Assembly: GCF_021026315.1 (NCBI RefSeq)
Contig: NZ_JAJNCX010000009.1
Span: forward strand, 1 to 64,000
Reading direction: 5' to 3'
Origin: Rhizobium sp. C4
GTDB taxonomy: Bacteria > Pseudomonadota > Alphaproteobacteria > Rhizobiales > Rhizobiaceae
DNA length: 64,000 nucleotides
Part shown: positions 1 to 9,522 of the stretch, piece by piece
How the letters are laid out: every line of letters starts with the position of its first letter
Position numbering within the stretch: position 1 is the first letter of the stretch
Notes under the pieces: model-generated
Told to the model about the DNA's origin: nothing
What the model saw: the letters and a program-made list of their open reading frames with translations, nothing else
Database searches by the model: none
Made by a program: the position numbers and the translations under genes

Positions 1-105
1 GGAAAAGCACCAAAGGTCGCCATCACCGCCATCATGCGAAAGCTCGTCGTCCTCGCAAACGCACTGCTCAAAAGCAACCGCAAATGGACACAAAAAACCG
101 CTTGA
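1..105 (+). CDS. IS110-family transposase, C-terminal fragment (cut by window edge)
   Basis: The first 34 codons end at a TGA at 103-105. The peptide contains KVAITAIMRKLVVLANALL, which resembles the conserved tail of IS110/IS1111-type transposases (DEDD-type site-specific recombinases that move the element as a circle). The N-terminal catalytic part lies outside the window, so whether the copy is intact cannot be judged. The element's right end should lie within the roughly 90 bases before dapE. No clear terminal repeat was recognised, as IS110 elements often lack them. Confidence 0.7.
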   Translation, partial: GKAPKVAITAIMRKLVVLANALLKSNRKWTQKTA

Positions 106-198
106 TCAACACGGATACTCTAGCATGGCGATTGCTTCCACCCCCTCGAAAAAAAATCCCTGATGACACTCCCGCCCCAATCGGCTAACCCTCTCACC

Positions 199-1401
199 AT
201 GAAGAACCGCGTTACCGATCCCGCCGAAAACTTAAGCTCGCTCATTCGCTGCCCGTCCGTCACGCCTGCCGAAGGCGGGGCTTTGACGGCGTTGGCGGCC
301 ATGCTGGAGCCCTTGGGCTTCAAGGTGACGCGGGCGGTGGAGACTGAAGCCGGGACGCCGGATATCGAGAATCTTTATGCGCGGCTGGGCGCGGATGGGC
401 CGCATCTGATGTTTGCGGGGCATACAGATGTCGTGCCTGTGGGCGACGAGAAGGCCTGGACGCATCCGCCTTTTGCCGCCGAGATTGCCGATGGCATGAT
501 GTATGGCCGCGGCGCGGTCGACATGAAGGGGGGCGTGGCCTGTTTCGTCGCGGCCCTTGCCCGCGTGATCGAGAAGGATGGCGCGCTGAAAGGCTCCGTC
601 TCGTTTCTCATCACCGGCGACGAGGAGGGGCCCGCGGTCAATGGCACGGTCAAGCTTCTGCAGCGCATGGCCGCCGCCGGCGAGCGCTGGGATGCCTGCC
701 TTGTCGGCGAGCCGACCAATCCGGATGTGCTGGGCGACATGATCAAGATCGGCCGGCGCGGCTCCGTCTCGGGCTATCTCACCGTGCATGGCGTGCAGGG
801 CCATGCGGCCTATCAGCATCTCGCCGACAATCCCGTGCGCGGCATTCTCCAGCTGACTCAGGCGCTGATGGACCCGCCGTTTGATGTCGGGACCGACGCC
901 TTCCCGCCGACCAATCTGGAAGTGACCAGCATCGATGTCGGCAATTCCGCCACCAATGTCATCCCGGCGCGCGCCAGCGCCATCTTCAACATCCGCTTCA
1001 ACGACACCTGGACCGCCGACAGCGTGAAGGACGAAATCCTTCGCCGGCTTAACAAGGCGGCAGCGCAAGGCGCGCTTCGCGAAGGCCGCCCGCCCGTGCG
1101 CTTCGACATCACCTGGTCGGAGCGGCCGAGCCACGTGTTTCTGACCCGCAACGAGCCGCTGATCGCCTCGCTCTCGGCAGCGGTGGAGACCGTGACCGGC
1201 CGCAAGCCGGCCCTTTCGACGACCGGCGGCACCTCGGATGCCCGCTTCATCAAGGATTACTGCCCGGTGGTGGAATTCGGCCTTGTCGGCCAGACCATGC
1301 ATATGGTCGATGAACGCGTGGCGCTTGCCGATCTCGAAACGCTGACGCAGATCTACGAAACCTTCATCCGCGAATGGTTTGCCGCGCATGCCGCCGCTTG
1401 A
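199..1401 (+). CDS. dapE: Succinyl-diaminopimelate desuccinylase
   Basis: DapE is a cytoplasmic zinc M20-family hydrolase that removes succinate from N-succinyl-LL-diaminopimelate in lysine and peptidoglycan precursor synthesis. The metal-site motifs are present: GHTDVVPVG (His about 75), [10 protein letters not shown] (Asp about 108) and GDEEGPA (catalytic Glu about 142), and the C-terminal half has [10 protein letters not shown]. Length is 400 aa, normal for the family. I chose the ATG at 199 because homologues start a few residues before the TDPxxNL segment. An in-frame ATG at 163 would add 12 residues and cannot be excluded. The succinylase partner dapD lies about 7 kb away. Confidence 0.93.
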   Translation: MKNRVTDPAENLSSLIRCPSVTPAEGGALTALAAMLEPLGFKVTRAVETEAGTPDIENLYARLGADGPHLMFAGHTDVVPVGDEKAWTHPPFAAEIADGMMYGRGAVDMKGGVACFVAALARVIEKDGALKGSVSFLITGDEEGPAVNGTVKLLQRMAAAGERWDACLVGEPTNPDVLGDMIKIGRRGSVSGYLTVHGVQGHAAYQHLADNPVRGILQLTQALMDPPFDVGTDAFPPTNLEVTSIDVGNSATNVIPARASAIFNIRFNDTWTADSVKDEILRRLNKAAAQGALREGRPPVRFDITWSERPSHVFLTRNEPLIASLSAAVETVTGRKPALSTTGGTSDARFIKDYCPVVEFGLVGQTMHMVDERVALADLETLTQIYETFIREWFAAHAAA

Positions 1402-1981
1402 GGAAGTCCTGCATTATCTCAAGGGCATCCGGCTGCTCGTCAGCCTGAAGCCGCAGGGCTTTCAATGGCTGGACATGAGCGAGCGCGGCGTGCGCCGCTC
1501 CTTCTGGGCCATCCTATGGTGCTTTCCGCTGATGATCCCCAACTGGGTCTGGTGGCACGGCATTTTCGTGGACTACACGGCGCCCGGCGCGGTCCCCGGC
1601 AGCCTGTTTTATCTGCGCATGGCGCTGATCGAACTCAGCCTCTGGTTCCTGCCCTATCTGACGGTCGGCCTTGTCCTGTGGCTGCGCGGCACAAGCCGGC
1701 TCTTCGACCCCATGGTCGTGGCGATGAACTGGCTCAACGTGCCGATCTATCTCGTCACCGGCGGCGTCGCCATTCTGGAACTCATCCTGCCGCTGCCGAT
1801 CAGCTTCTGGTATTATGTCCTGCAGATGCAGCTGATGGGCATCGTCGCCGCGCAGTTTGCCATCTTCTTCATGCTGGCCAAGCGCCAATGGGCCGAAGCC
1901 GCCATCCTGACGGCCGCCTCGGTCATCCCGTCCATGCTGGCTTCGGTGTGGCTCAATGATTTTCTGGGCGTTTCGCTTTAG
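1388..1981 (+). CDS. Hypothetical inner-membrane protein
   Basis: A 197-residue protein overlapping the end of dapE by 14 bases in another frame, which suggests translational coupling. After a short soluble start ([20 protein letters not shown]) it has about four or five hydrophobic segments rich in Trp, Phe and Leu, including [17 protein letters not shown] and [16 protein letters not shown]. No catalytic motif is recognisable. Genes of this kind sit between dapE and truA in related genomes as far as I recall, so it is probably a conserved Rhizobiales membrane protein of unknown role. The start could be a TTG three codons earlier. Confidence 0.75.
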   Translation: MPPLEEVLHYLKGIRLLVSLKPQGFQWLDMSERGVRRSFWAILWCFPLMIPNWVWWHGIFVDYTAPGAVPGSLFYLRMALIELSLWFLPYLTVGLVLWLRGTSRLFDPMVVAMNWLNVPIYLVTGGVAILELILPLPISFWYYVLQMQLMGIVAAQFAIFFMLAKRQWAEAAILTAASVIPSMLASVWLNDFLGVSL

Positions 1982-2006
1982 GCAGGATGCGTGGCCGCCC
2001 TTGATG

Positions 2007-2109
2007 CCCTCACCCTGAGGCGCCTGCGCAAAGCGCAGGCCTCGAAGGGCCCCATGCCACACGCTCGATCCTTCGAGGCCGCCCTGCGGGCGGCACCTCA
2101 GGATGAGGG
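2007..2109. repeat. Paired palindromic intergenic repeat
   Basis: Two inverted copies of a rhizobial palindromic unit sit in the gap between converging genes. The left unit has a perfect hairpin GCCTGCGC-AAA-GCGCAGGC (2022-2040) flanked by CCTGAGG and CCTCGAAGG. The right unit has GCCGCCC-TGC-GGGCGGC (2079-2095) flanked by CCTTCGAGG and CCTCAGG. The outer arms CCCTCACCCTGAGG and CCTCAGGATGAGGG pair imperfectly, so the whole 103 bases can fold as one large stem. Similar units are dispersed in many Rhizobiales genomes. Confidence 0.8.
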
Positions 2110-2122
2110 CAGCGCAAGCCGC

Positions 2123-2902
2123 TCACCGCAAATCCGGCGTCCGCAAATCCAGCGCGTCCCGATAATCCACCTTCAGGAAATAAAGCCCCCATGGCGGCGC
2201 CACCGGCCCGCAGCGTGTCCGGTCGCGGGCTTCCAGTGCCGCCGTCACATCGTCCGGCGTCCATTTGCCCTCGCCGGCAAGTTTCAGCGTGCCGGCAAAG
2301 GAGCGGATCTGGTTATGCAGGAAGCTCTGCGCCGAGGCGCGGATTTCGATCACCTCGCCGTGGCGCTGCACGTCAAGGAATTCCATCGTCCGTTCCGGGT
2401 TCTTCGCCTGGCAGTGCGCCGAGCGGAAGGTTGTGAAGTCGTGATGCCCGACAAGGCGCTGGGCGGCCGCATGCATCGCCTCGTGGTCGAGCGGCTTCTT
2501 CACCCACCATGCCCGGTTCGCCTCGACGGCCAGAGGGGCAGGGCGGTTGATGATGCGGTAGAGATAATGCCGCTTGCTGGCGGAAAAGCGCGAGTCATAG
2601 GTGTCCGCCACTTCCGTCGCCTCAAGGATCGAGACGCGCTCTTCGGCCAGCTGCAGATGCGCATTCAGCGCATTGCGCAACACATAGGGCCGCCAGGATT
2701 TTGTCAGATCGCAATGCGAAACCTGCCCCAGCCCATGCACGCCGGAATCCGTGCGCCCCGCACCGCCCAGCGTCACCACTTCGCCGGTCGCGGCGAGGAT
2801 AGCCTTCTCGATAACCCCTTGAACCGACTTGCCATTGTCCTGCCGCTGCCAGCCGACATAGGGCGTGCCGTCATATTCGACCGTGAGGAAATAACGCGGC
2901 AT
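2123..2902 (-). CDS. truA: tRNA pseudouridine(38-40) synthase
   Basis: TruA isomerises uridines 38-40 in the anticodon stem-loop of many tRNAs. The 259-residue protein begins with [18 protein letters not shown] and carries the catalytic [10 protein letters not shown] motif (Asp about 52), followed by the usual C-terminal half with [13 protein letters not shown]. Its ATG shares one base with the fmt stop codon (TGATG), so it is the distal gene of a def-fmt-truA operon and is probably translated by reinitiation. Confidence 0.96.
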   Translation of the reverse strand: MPRYFLTVEYDGTPYVGWQRQDNGKSVQGVIEKAILAATGEVVTLGGAGRTDSGVHGLGQVSHCDLTKSWRPYVLRNALNAHLQLAEERVSILEATEVADTYDSRFSASKRHYLYRIINRPAPLAVEANRAWWVKKPLDHEAMHAAAQRLVGHHDFTTFRSAHCQAKNPERTMEFLDVQRHGEVIEIRASAQSFLHNQIRSFAGTLKLAGEGKWTPDDVTAALEARDRTRCGPVAPPWGLYFLKVDYRDALDLRTPDLR

Positions 2903-3837
2903 CAGCTGAGCCTCAAGCCCGGCGGCAGCGGCGTGCCGCGCAGAAACTCCCGCGCCTCCAGCGGCTTGCCGCCGGCCTTCTGCAGCCGCACAAGCCGCAC
3001 GGCACCTGTCCCGCAGGCAATCACGCCATCCTCACCGATCACCGTGCCGGCCGCGCCGGAGCCATCGGCCATGTCAGACGCCAGAACCTTGATCCGTTCC
3101 AGCTTGCCGCCGATCTCCGCCTCGAACCAGGCGCCCGGAAAGGGCGAGAGGCCGCGAATGTGGTTATGCACATCGCGCGCGGGCTTTGCGAAATCGATAT
3201 GCGTTTCTTCCTTGGAGATCTTGGCGGCATAAAGCACGCCCTCTTCCGGCTGCGGCGTGAGCGGAAGGTCGCCCGCCTCCAGCTTGCCCATCGCCTCGAC
3301 CATCAGGGCGGCACCGGCTTGCGAAAGCGCATCATGCAGCTCGCCCGCCGTCATCGTCTCGCCGATCGTCACGCGCGCGGTCAGCGCCACCGGACCCGTA
3401 TCGAGCCCGACATCCATCTTCATCACCATCATGCCGGTCTCGGCATCCCCCGCCATGATCGCCCGCTGGATGGGGGCCGCACCGCGCCAGCGCGGCAGAA
3501 GCGAGGCATGACCGTTGTAGCAGCCCAGCCGCGTGCCTTCGAGGATCGCCTTCGGCAGCAGCAATCCATAAGCCACGACGACGGCCACATCGGCATTCAG
3601 CGCCCTGAACGCCTCGCGATCTTCCTCTGCCTTGAAATTGACCGGCGTGCGCACCTCGAGCCTGAGCGCATCAGCCGCGTCATGCACGGGCGAAGCCTTC
3701 AGCTCCAGCCCCCGCCGCCCCGCCGGCCGCGGCGGCTGCGAATATACCGCCACGATCTCATGCCCCGCCGCGTGCAACGCGTTGAGCACCGGAACGGAAA
3801 AATCGGGCGTGCCCATGAAGATGATGCGAAGCGGCAT
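2902..3837 (-). CDS. fmt: Methionyl-tRNA formyltransferase
   Basis: Fmt formylates initiator Met-tRNA using 10-formyl-tetrahydrofolate. The 311-residue protein starts [16 protein letters not shown] and has the active-site segment [17 protein letters not shown], giving Asn about 108 and His about 110, with the catalytic Asp about 146 in MDVGLDTGP. The C-terminal OB-like tRNA-binding domain follows. It lies 32 bases after def and overlaps truA by one base. Coupling to peptide deformylase is functional, because Def removes the formyl group that Fmt adds. Confidence 0.97.
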   Translation of the reverse strand: MPLRIIFMGTPDFSVPVLNALHAAGHEIVAVYSQPPRPAGRRGLELKASPVHDAADALRLEVRTPVNFKAEEDREAFRALNADVAVVVAYGLLLPKAILEGTRLGCYNGHASLLPRWRGAAPIQRAIMAGDAETGMMVMKMDVGLDTGPVALTARVTIGETMTAGELHDALSQAGAALMVEAMGKLEAGDLPLTPQPEEGVLYAAKISKEETHIDFAKPARDVHNHIRGLSPFPGAWFEAEIGGKLERIKVLASDMADGSGAAGTVIGEDGVIACGTGAVRLVRLQKAGGKPLEAREFLRGTPLPPGLRLS

Positions 3838-3869
3838 GGCTCAGCTCCTGTCGCTTGGCCCGCAGGCTT

Positions 3870-4394
3870 TTAAAACTTCGGCAGCCCGCCGGTCTTGCTG
3901 GCCTTGGTGAATTTCTTCACCACCATGTCGCGCTTCAGGCGCGAGATGTGGTCGATGAAGAGCACACCGTCGAGATGGTCGATCTCGTGTTGCAGGCAGG
4001 TGGCGAGCAGGCCTTCGGCGGCGAGTTCCTGCTGCTTGCCGTCGCGGTCGACGTACTTGACCGTGATTTCGGCCGGGCGTTCCACTTCGGCATAATAGCC
4101 GGGGATCGAAAGGCAACCTTCTTCATAGGTCGAGCGCGCATCTGAGGAGCCGATGATCTCGGGATTGATGAAGACGAGCGGCTTGCGGCCTTCCTCTTCC
4201 TTGGCGACGTCGATCACCAGGAGGCGCAGCGGTTCGCCGACCTGAATGGCGGCAAGCCCGATGCCGGGCGCGTCATACATGGTTTCGAGCATGTCGTCGG
4301 CAAGTTTCAGGACGCGGGAATCCACGCTCTCCAGCGGTTTGGAGACCTGTCGGAGAACCGGATCGGGCAGAATGATAAGAGGCTTGATCGTCAT
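3870..4394 (-). CDS. def: Peptide deformylase
   Basis: A metal (Fe/Zn) hydrolase removing the N-formyl group from nascent proteins. All three family motifs are intact: [10 protein letters not shown] (about 45-54), EEGCLSIPG with the metal-binding Cys about 94, and QHEIDHLDG with metal-binding His about 136 and 140 and catalytic Glu 137. I chose the ATG at 4394 ([12 protein letters not shown]), giving 174 aa, as homologues begin there. An in-frame ATG three codons upstream also exists. First gene of the def-fmt-truA operon. Confidence 0.97.
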   Translation of the reverse strand: MTIKPLIILPDPVLRQVSKPLESVDSRVLKLADDMLETMYDAPGIGLAAIQVGEPLRLLVIDVAKEEEGRKPLVFINPEIIGSSDARSTYEEGCLSIPGYYAEVERPAEITVKYVDRDGKQQELAAEGLLATCLQHEIDHLDGVLFIDHISRLKRDMVVKKFTKASKTGGLPKF

Positions 4395-4448
4395 GGGCCT
4401 CAATTAGCCCATGAAACGCAGGCTTTCAACTGGAGCGCCTGCAAATCC

Positions 4449-5966
4449 TCAGCTCGCGCGGCGAAGCGGCGCGGATTTTCCGTGTGCCAGCTCACGCGGG
4501 TCGCGTGTCTTCAGTCCATGCAGCGATTGCGCCAGCTTGTCGATGAGTTCGCTCAGCTGATGCGTGCTGTTGGAGGTGCTCTCCACCATGTGGGCGTTCT
4601 TCTGCGTGATCCCGTCCATGGAGGCGATCGCCTGGTTGATCTCCTGCAGCCCGCTCGACTGTTCGGCGGCGGCAACCGAGATGCCGGAGATGATCCGGTT
4701 GAGCTCCGAGATCCGCGCGGTGATGTTTTCCAGCGCCGAGCCCGACTTGTTGACGAGTGCCACGCCGGTGCGCACCTGGTTGGAGCTTGCCGAAATGATC
4801 GTCTTGATTTCCTTGGCGGCAGACGCCGAGCGCTGCGCGAGCTCGCGCACTTCCTGGGCCACGACGGCAAAGCCGCGTCCCGCGTCGCCGGCGCGTGCTG
4901 CCTCGACACCGGCATTCAGCGCCAGCAGGTTGGTCTGGAAGGCGATCTCGTCGATGACGCCGATGATCTTCGAAATGTTCTGCGAGGACTGCTCGATCTC
5001 GTCCATCGCCGAGACGGCTTCCGCCACCACGCGGCCGGACTCCTGCGCCACATTCAGCGCGTCGGAGGCGACGCTGGCGGCCGATTGCGCGCCGCTGGCG
5101 CTGGTGGCGACGCTCTGCGTCAGCTCGTGCAGCGCGGCCGAGCTTTCCTCGATGCCGGCGGCCTGCTGCTCGGTGCGTTCGGCCAGCTGGTCCGCGGAGA
5201 CCTCGATACCGGCAATCGAGCTGCTGGCTTCGTCGGCGATCGTCTGGGCAAGGCCCAGCGTTCCGCGCAGCCGTTCGGCGCTCATGTTGAAGCTCTGCGC
5301 CATCCGGGAAAACAGGCCGTCGCCGTTCTCGTCCATCCGGTATTCGAGATCGCCGCTCGACATCGCCTCGAGCGCGTGGTTCAGCGCGGCAATCGCGATA
5401 TCCTGCGCTTCCTCGTTGCGGCGGCGCTCCGCTTCTGCGGCCTCGCGGCGCTTTTCGAGTTCCTCGAGATAGACCGAGATGGCATAGTCCATGTCCAGAA
5501 GGGCCGATTTCACCATCACGGCGATCTCGGAACCGATCTGCTCGGCGCCGCCCTTGCCGAAGCGCGAGGGCCAGCGCGCCTTCACGACATGGCCGATCAT
5601 GCTTTCCAGCAGCAATGCATAGCCGGCGATATACCAGCGCGGTTCCAGCCCGATGCGCGCATGCGCATGGCCCACAGCCGTCACGCCTTCCACATAGGAA
5701 GCGTCGAAGGCACCGGCGGCAACCTTGCCCCAATGCTGCTTCTGCCGGCTCTTGGCGAATTCGATGTGCCGGGCGTCACGGAAAAAGGCGGCCATTTGCG
5801 GATGCTGCACCATCAGGCCGTAGAAGCGTTCAAGCCCGGGCGCAAGCGAGGCGACGATGTCGCTTTCCATTGACCGCAGCCGGGCGAGCGCGGCCTCATC
5901 CATGCCGAGAAACGCAAGGCGTTCGCGAAGCTCGGCTGTCGAATTCACGTCGCTCATCTTTTCCAT
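4449..5966 (-). CDS. Globin-coupled methyl-accepting chemotaxis protein (HemAT-like)
   Basis: A soluble aerotaxis-type transducer of about 505 aa with no membrane segment. Residues about 15-185 form a protoglobin sensor; [11 protein letters not shown] supplies the likely proximal haem ligand (His about 102), matching the HxRIGLxPxWY pattern of globin-coupled sensors. A HAMP-like linker and a charged helix (about 185-245) lead to an MCP signalling domain with the conserved hairpin tip ([20 protein letters not shown]). Expected to bind haem, sense oxygen and feed CheA/CheW in the cytoplasm. The start is ambiguous: ATG 5966 (MEKM) or 5957 (MSDVN). It is monocistronic, in the opposite direction to rmuC. 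Confidence 0.92.
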   Translation of the reverse strand: MEKMSDVNSTAELRERLAFLGMDEAALARLRSMESDIVASLAPGLERFYGLMVQHPQMAAFFRDARHIEFAKSRQKQHWGKVAAGAFDASYVEGVTAVGHAHARIGLEPRWYIAGYALLLESMIGHVVKARWPSRFGKGGAEQIGSEIAVMVKSALLDMDYAISVYLEELEKRREAAEAERRRNEEAQDIAIAALNHALEAMSSGDLEYRMDENGDGLFSRMAQSFNMSAERLRGTLGLAQTIADEASSSIAGIEVSADQLAERTEQQAAGIEESSAALHELTQSVATSASGAQSAASVASDALNVAQESGRVVAEAVSAMDEIEQSSQNISKIIGVIDEIAFQTNLLALNAGVEAARAGDAGRGFAVVAQEVRELAQRSASAAKEIKTIISASSNQVRTGVALVNKSGSALENITARISELNRIISGISVAAAEQSSGLQEINQAIASMDGITQKNAHMVESTSNSTHQLSELIDKLAQSLHGLKTRDPRELAHGKSAPLRRAS

Positions 5967-6162
5967 CCCGATTGTCAGAGTACTGGGGAGAAATGTCACT
6001 TGGTAATTAAAAAATATCTAAAATTCGATGTAAGATTTGGCGACTGATGCGGTAATGCAGGAGAATTCCTGTAATCCGATAGTAGGATTGCGGCGTCGAA
6101 GAATCGGTCGGCGCGACCAGAACAGAGGTGGAACATCGGTCCGAATCTGCTAAGCTTGTGGC

Positions 6163-7404
6163 ATGCAAAGAGACCTTTCGCCCTGGACCATGCCGCTCTT
6201 CACCGTTTCCGGTGTCTCCGTCAGCCCCGTCCTTTTGCTGGGCGCGGCTGCCCTGCTTTTCGTCCTGACGGTCCTGGCTTTCATGGTCAACGGCGCGCGT
6301 AGCCGCCGCGCCGCCGAAGACCTGAGCGCGCTGCTCGCCGCCCAGTCGCAGGCGGCTGAAGCCCGCCTTGCCGAAATCGTGCGCGCACAATCGGAAATGC
6401 AGGGGCGCATGTCCTCCATGGCCGAAATCTTCGGCACGCGGCAGGCGGAGCTCAACAAGGCGATCGGCGACAGGCTCGACGGCATGACGCACCGGCTCGG
6501 AACCTCGATGACCGAGCAGACCAAGGCGACGCATGAAAACCTTCGCCGGCTGCAGGAGCGTCTGGCCGTCATCGATACGGCGCAGAACAATATCCAGTCG
6601 CTTGCCAAGGACGTGGTCGGCCTGCAGGCGATCCTTTCCAACAAGCAGACGCGCGGCGCCTTCGGCCAGTCGCGCATGGAAACCATCATCGCCGATGGCC
6701 TGCCCATGGGCGCCTATGAATTCCAGGCGACGCTCTCCGATGGCTCGCGCCCGGATTGCCTGATCCGCATGCCCAACGGTCAGCCCTCGCTGGTGGTCGA
6801 TGCCAAGTTTCCGCTGGAAGCCTATAACGCCATCCGCGACGCCGGTTCGCCGGAGGCGGCCAAGCTCGCCGCGCAGAATTTCCGCCGCGATCTGGATGTT
6901 CACATCGCCGATATCGCCCGCAAATACCTGATCAGGGGCGAGACGCAGGACATCGCCTTCATGTTCGTGCCATCGGAATCGATCTTCGCCGAGATCCACG
7001 AGAATTTCGAGGCCGTGGTGCAGAAGGCCCACAAGGCCCGCGTCATCATCGTCTCGCCGTCGCTGCTGATGCTCTCCATCCAGGTCATCCAGTCGGTGCT
7101 GAAGGATCAGCGCATGCGCGAACAGGCCCATCTGATCCAGGGCGAAGTCATCCGGCTGATGGAGGACCTGAGCCGCCTCGACGATCGCGTGCAGAAACTG
7201 CAGACGCATTTTTCGCAGACGCAGAAGGATGTCGAACTGATCGCCACCTCGACCACCAAGCTGATGAAGCGCGGCGCCAAGATCGAGGAAATGGAGTTCG
7301 AAACGCTGTCAGACGGGCAGGCCCCGGCAGAAGAGCGCGCGCCCGCCCGGCAGGTGGAAAGCCGGACCGGCCTGCTGAAATTCCGCGTGGTTGACGAGGA
7401 CTAG
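6163..7404 (+). CDS. rmuC: DNA recombination protein RmuC homologue
   Basis: RmuC-family proteins limit recombination at inverted repeats and contain a PD-(D/E)XK-like nuclease fold. This 413-residue copy has an N-terminal membrane anchor (about 14-40, PVLLLGAAALLFVLTVLAFMV), a long coiled coil (about 45-150) and the conserved RmuC domain with SLVVDAKFPLEAY, FMFVPSES and IIVSPSLLM. The anchor plus coiled coil is the normal domain order. Nothing in the sequence indicates specific regulation. Confidence 0.93.
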   Translation: MQRDLSPWTMPLFTVSGVSVSPVLLLGAAALLFVLTVLAFMVNGARSRRAAEDLSALLAAQSQAAEARLAEIVRAQSEMQGRMSSMAEIFGTRQAELNKAIGDRLDGMTHRLGTSMTEQTKATHENLRRLQERLAVIDTAQNNIQSLAKDVVGLQAILSNKQTRGAFGQSRMETIIADGLPMGAYEFQATLSDGSRPDCLIRMPNGQPSLVVDAKFPLEAYNAIRDAGSPEAAKLAAQNFRRDLDVHIADIARKYLIRGETQDIAFMFVPSESIFAEIHENFEAVVQKAHKARVIIVSPSLLMLSIQVIQSVLKDQRMREQAHLIQGEVIRLMEDLSRLDDRVQKLQTHFSQTQKDVELIATSTTKLMKRGAKIEEMEFETLSDGQAPAEERAPARQVESRTGLLKFRVVDED

Positions 7405-7449
7405 GTCGAAATGCAATCTGCCGCGCAATCATCATAAAAGAGTAAGCGC

Positions 7450-8343
7450 ATGATTACTGTTTTCGGCTCCATCAACATGGACCTCATCGCCACCACCGAT
7501 CGCCTGCCGAAGCCGGGCGAAACCGTCGCCGGCCGTTCGTTTGCCACCGCCGCGGGCGGCAAGGGGGCCAATCAGGCCCTCGCCGCCACGCGCGCGGGCG
7601 CTGCCGTCAAGATGGCCGGCGCCGTCGGCGACGACGCCTTTGCGACCGACGCCCTGGCGCTTCTGAAGGCCGGCGGTGCCGACCTGTCGCTCACCAAGAC
7701 GGCGGCCGTTCCGACCGGTACGGCGCATATTCTCGTCTGCGGCGATGGTGAAAACGTCATCGTCGTGGTGCCGGGCGCCAATGGCGAAGTCTCGGAAGCC
7801 GATGCTGAAAAGGCCGTCGCTGCGACGGAGAAGGGCGGCTATCTCATGCTCCAGCTCGAAGTCCCGCCGGCCTCGGTGGAAAAGGCGCTGACGCTGGCCA
7901 AGGCCAAGGGCGTGACGACGGTCATCAACACCGCGCCGCTGACGGCGGACGCCGCGCGCCTCTCGGCACTGGCCGATATCGTCATTTCCAACGAAACCGA
8001 ATTCGAATTGCTGATCGGCAAAAGCGGCCTCTCCGCCGATGCCCGCATCGAGGCCATGCAGGCGCTTGCCACCAAGACGGGCCAGACCCTCATCGTCACG
8101 CTGGGGGCTGACGGCGTCGTTGCTGTCCGCGACGGCAAGCTCCACAAGGCCCAAAGCCTCAAGATCACCCCGGTCGACACGGTCGGGGCAGGGGACACAT
8201 TCTGCGGCTACCTCGTCGCCAGCCTCGACGCCGGCCTCGATTTCGATGTTGCCCTCACCCGCGCCGCCAAGGCCGGCTCACTCGCCTGCCTCAAGCCCGG
8301 CGCGCAGCCTGCCATTCCTACGGCCGCCGAGGTGGATGGCTGA
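7450..8343 (+). CDS. rbsK: Ribokinase (PfkB family)
   Basis: Phosphorylates D-ribose to ribose 5-phosphate with ATP. The 297-residue protein has the N-terminal substrate motif FATAAGGKGANQA (about 31-43) and the C-terminal PfkB signature DTVGAGDTFCG with the catalytic base Asp about 249. No ribose transporter or rbs operon genes are next to it, so the exact sugar substrate is inferred from family resemblance only. It lies 45 bases after rmuC and converges on dapD across a palindromic repeat region. Confidence 0.88.
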   Translation: MITVFGSINMDLIATTDRLPKPGETVAGRSFATAAGGKGANQALAATRAGAAVKMAGAVGDDAFATDALALLKAGGADLSLTKTAAVPTGTAHILVCGDGENVIVVVPGANGEVSEADAEKAVAATEKGGYLMLQLEVPPASVEKALTLAKAKGVTTVINTAPLTADAARLSALADIVISNETEFELLIGKSGLSADARIEAMQALATKTGQTLIVTLGADGVVAVRDGKLHKAQSLKITPVDTVGAGDTFCGYLVASLDAGLDFDVALTRAAKAGSLACLKPGAQPAIPTAAEVDG

Positions 8344-8353
8344 GGCATCCGCC

Positions 8354-8379
8354 TATCCTCTCCCCCTTGCGGGAGAGGA
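8354..8379. repeat. Perfect 10-bp-stem palindrome, first hairpin of a repeat element
   Basis: ATCCTCTCCC-CCTTGC-GGGAGAGGAT is a perfect inverted repeat directly after the rbsK stop. It is the left end of a 190-base mosaic repeat region that runs to 8544 and resembles the CCTCTCCC/GGGAGAGG intergenic elements common in Rhizobium. It may also serve as an end-of-operon stem. Confidence 0.75.
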
Positions 8380-8519
8380 TAGCCTGCTACCCGAGAGCCG
8401 AAGCCGATTGGCGTGGCAGGCTTGGGTAGAGGGGTGAATTGCGTCAGATGCGGAGGGTAAATCGTGACCCCTCACCTGCGATTTCTAACAATTAGCCTTC
8501 GGTTAAGATATTGAAATCG

Positions 8520-8544
8520 CTCCTCTCCCACGAAGGGAGAGGAG
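8520..8544. repeat. Perfect palindrome, second hairpin of the same repeat element
   Basis: CTCCTCTCCC-ACGAA-GGGAGAGGAG is a perfect 10-bp stem that shares its arm sequence with the hairpin at 8354. It ends 8 bases before the dapD stop. The two stems bracket about 140 bases of non-coding DNA between converging rbsK and dapD. Confidence 0.75.
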
Positions 8545-8552
8545 AAACACAA

Positions 8553-9410
8553 TCAATCGCGCAGCAGCTCGTTGATGCCGGTCTTCGAGCGGGTCTGCTC
8601 GTCAACGGTCTTGACGATGACGGCGCAGTAGAGGTTCGGCGCAGCCTGGCCGTTGCCCATCAGGGAGTTACCCGGCATGGAGCCGGCGACGACGACGGAA
8701 TAGGGCGGGACTTCGCCATAGCTGATCTCACCCGTGGCGCGGTTGACGATCCTGGTCGACTTGCCGATGAAGACGCCCATGCCCAGCACCGAGCCCTCGC
8801 GGATGATGCAGCCCTCAACGACTTCCGAACGGGCACCGATGAAGCAATTGTCTTCGATGATCGTCGGGCCGGCCTGGAGCGGTTCCAGAACGCCGCCAAT
8901 GCCGACGCCGCCGGAGAGATGCACATGCTTGCCGATCTGGGCGCAGGAACCGACCGTTGCCCAGGTGTCGACCATCGTGCCTTCTCCGACATAGGCGCCG
9001 AGATTGACGAAAGACGGCATCAGGATCGCGCCGGGGGCGATGAAGGCAGACCGGCGGACGATGCAGTTCGGCACGGAACGGAAGCCGGCGCGCTCGAATT
9101 CCAGGGCGGTCCAGCCGTCGAACTTGGAGGGCACCTTGTCCCACCAGGCAGACTCGCCCGGGCCGCCCTTGATGATTTCCATCGCATTCAGGCGGAAGGA
9201 GAGCAGAACGGCCTTCTTGAGCCACTGATGCACAGTCCATGTGCCGTCTTCGCCGCGCGTGGCGACGCGGACCTTGCCGCTGTCGAGCAGGTTCAGCGCC
9301 TCGTTGACGGCATCGCGCACTTCGCCGCGTGTCGACGTGTTGACGCTGTCGCGGTTGTCAAAGGCGGCTTCGATCGTCTTTTCGAGACCGGCAAGATCGG
9401 CTGCGTGCAT
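8553..9410 (-). CDS. dapD: Tetrahydrodipicolinate N-succinyltransferase
   Basis: DapD transfers succinyl from succinyl-CoA to tetrahydrodipicolinate, the step that creates the substrate chain later cleaved by DapE. The 285-residue protein has an alpha-helical N-terminus followed by left-handed beta-helix hexapeptide repeats ([55 protein letters not shown]). Length and domain order are typical. It is transcribed away from the LOG-family gene and converges on rbsK. Confidence 0.97.
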   Translation of the reverse strand: MHAADLAGLEKTIEAAFDNRDSVNTSTRGEVRDAVNEALNLLDSGKVRVATRGEDGTWTVHQWLKKAVLLSFRLNAMEIIKGGPGESAWWDKVPSKFDGWTALEFERAGFRSVPNCIVRRSAFIAPGAILMPSFVNLGAYVGEGTMVDTWATVGSCAQIGKHVHLSGGVGIGGVLEPLQAGPTIIEDNCFIGARSEVVEGCIIREGSVLGMGVFIGKSTRIVNRATGEISYGEVPPYSVVVAGSMPGNSLMGNGQAAPNLYCAVIVKTVDEQTRSKTGINELLRD

Positions 9411-9522
9411 GGGAAATTCCTTAAACTTCGCTGTCTATCATCGACCGGATCGCGTCCGGGAATATCGGGCGTCAGTCCTATGCGACGGGGGCTTGCCCGT
9501 CAATCTTGAAGAGAGTGAAGAC

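Noticed and set aside
1-162. A complete insertion sequence at the left edge
   Set aside because: Only 34 codons of the transposase end are inside the window, so completeness cannot be judged.
8344-8552. CRISPR-like array because of repeated CCTCTCCC motifs
   Set aside because: There are only two hairpins, with no regular spacer length and no cas genes in the window.
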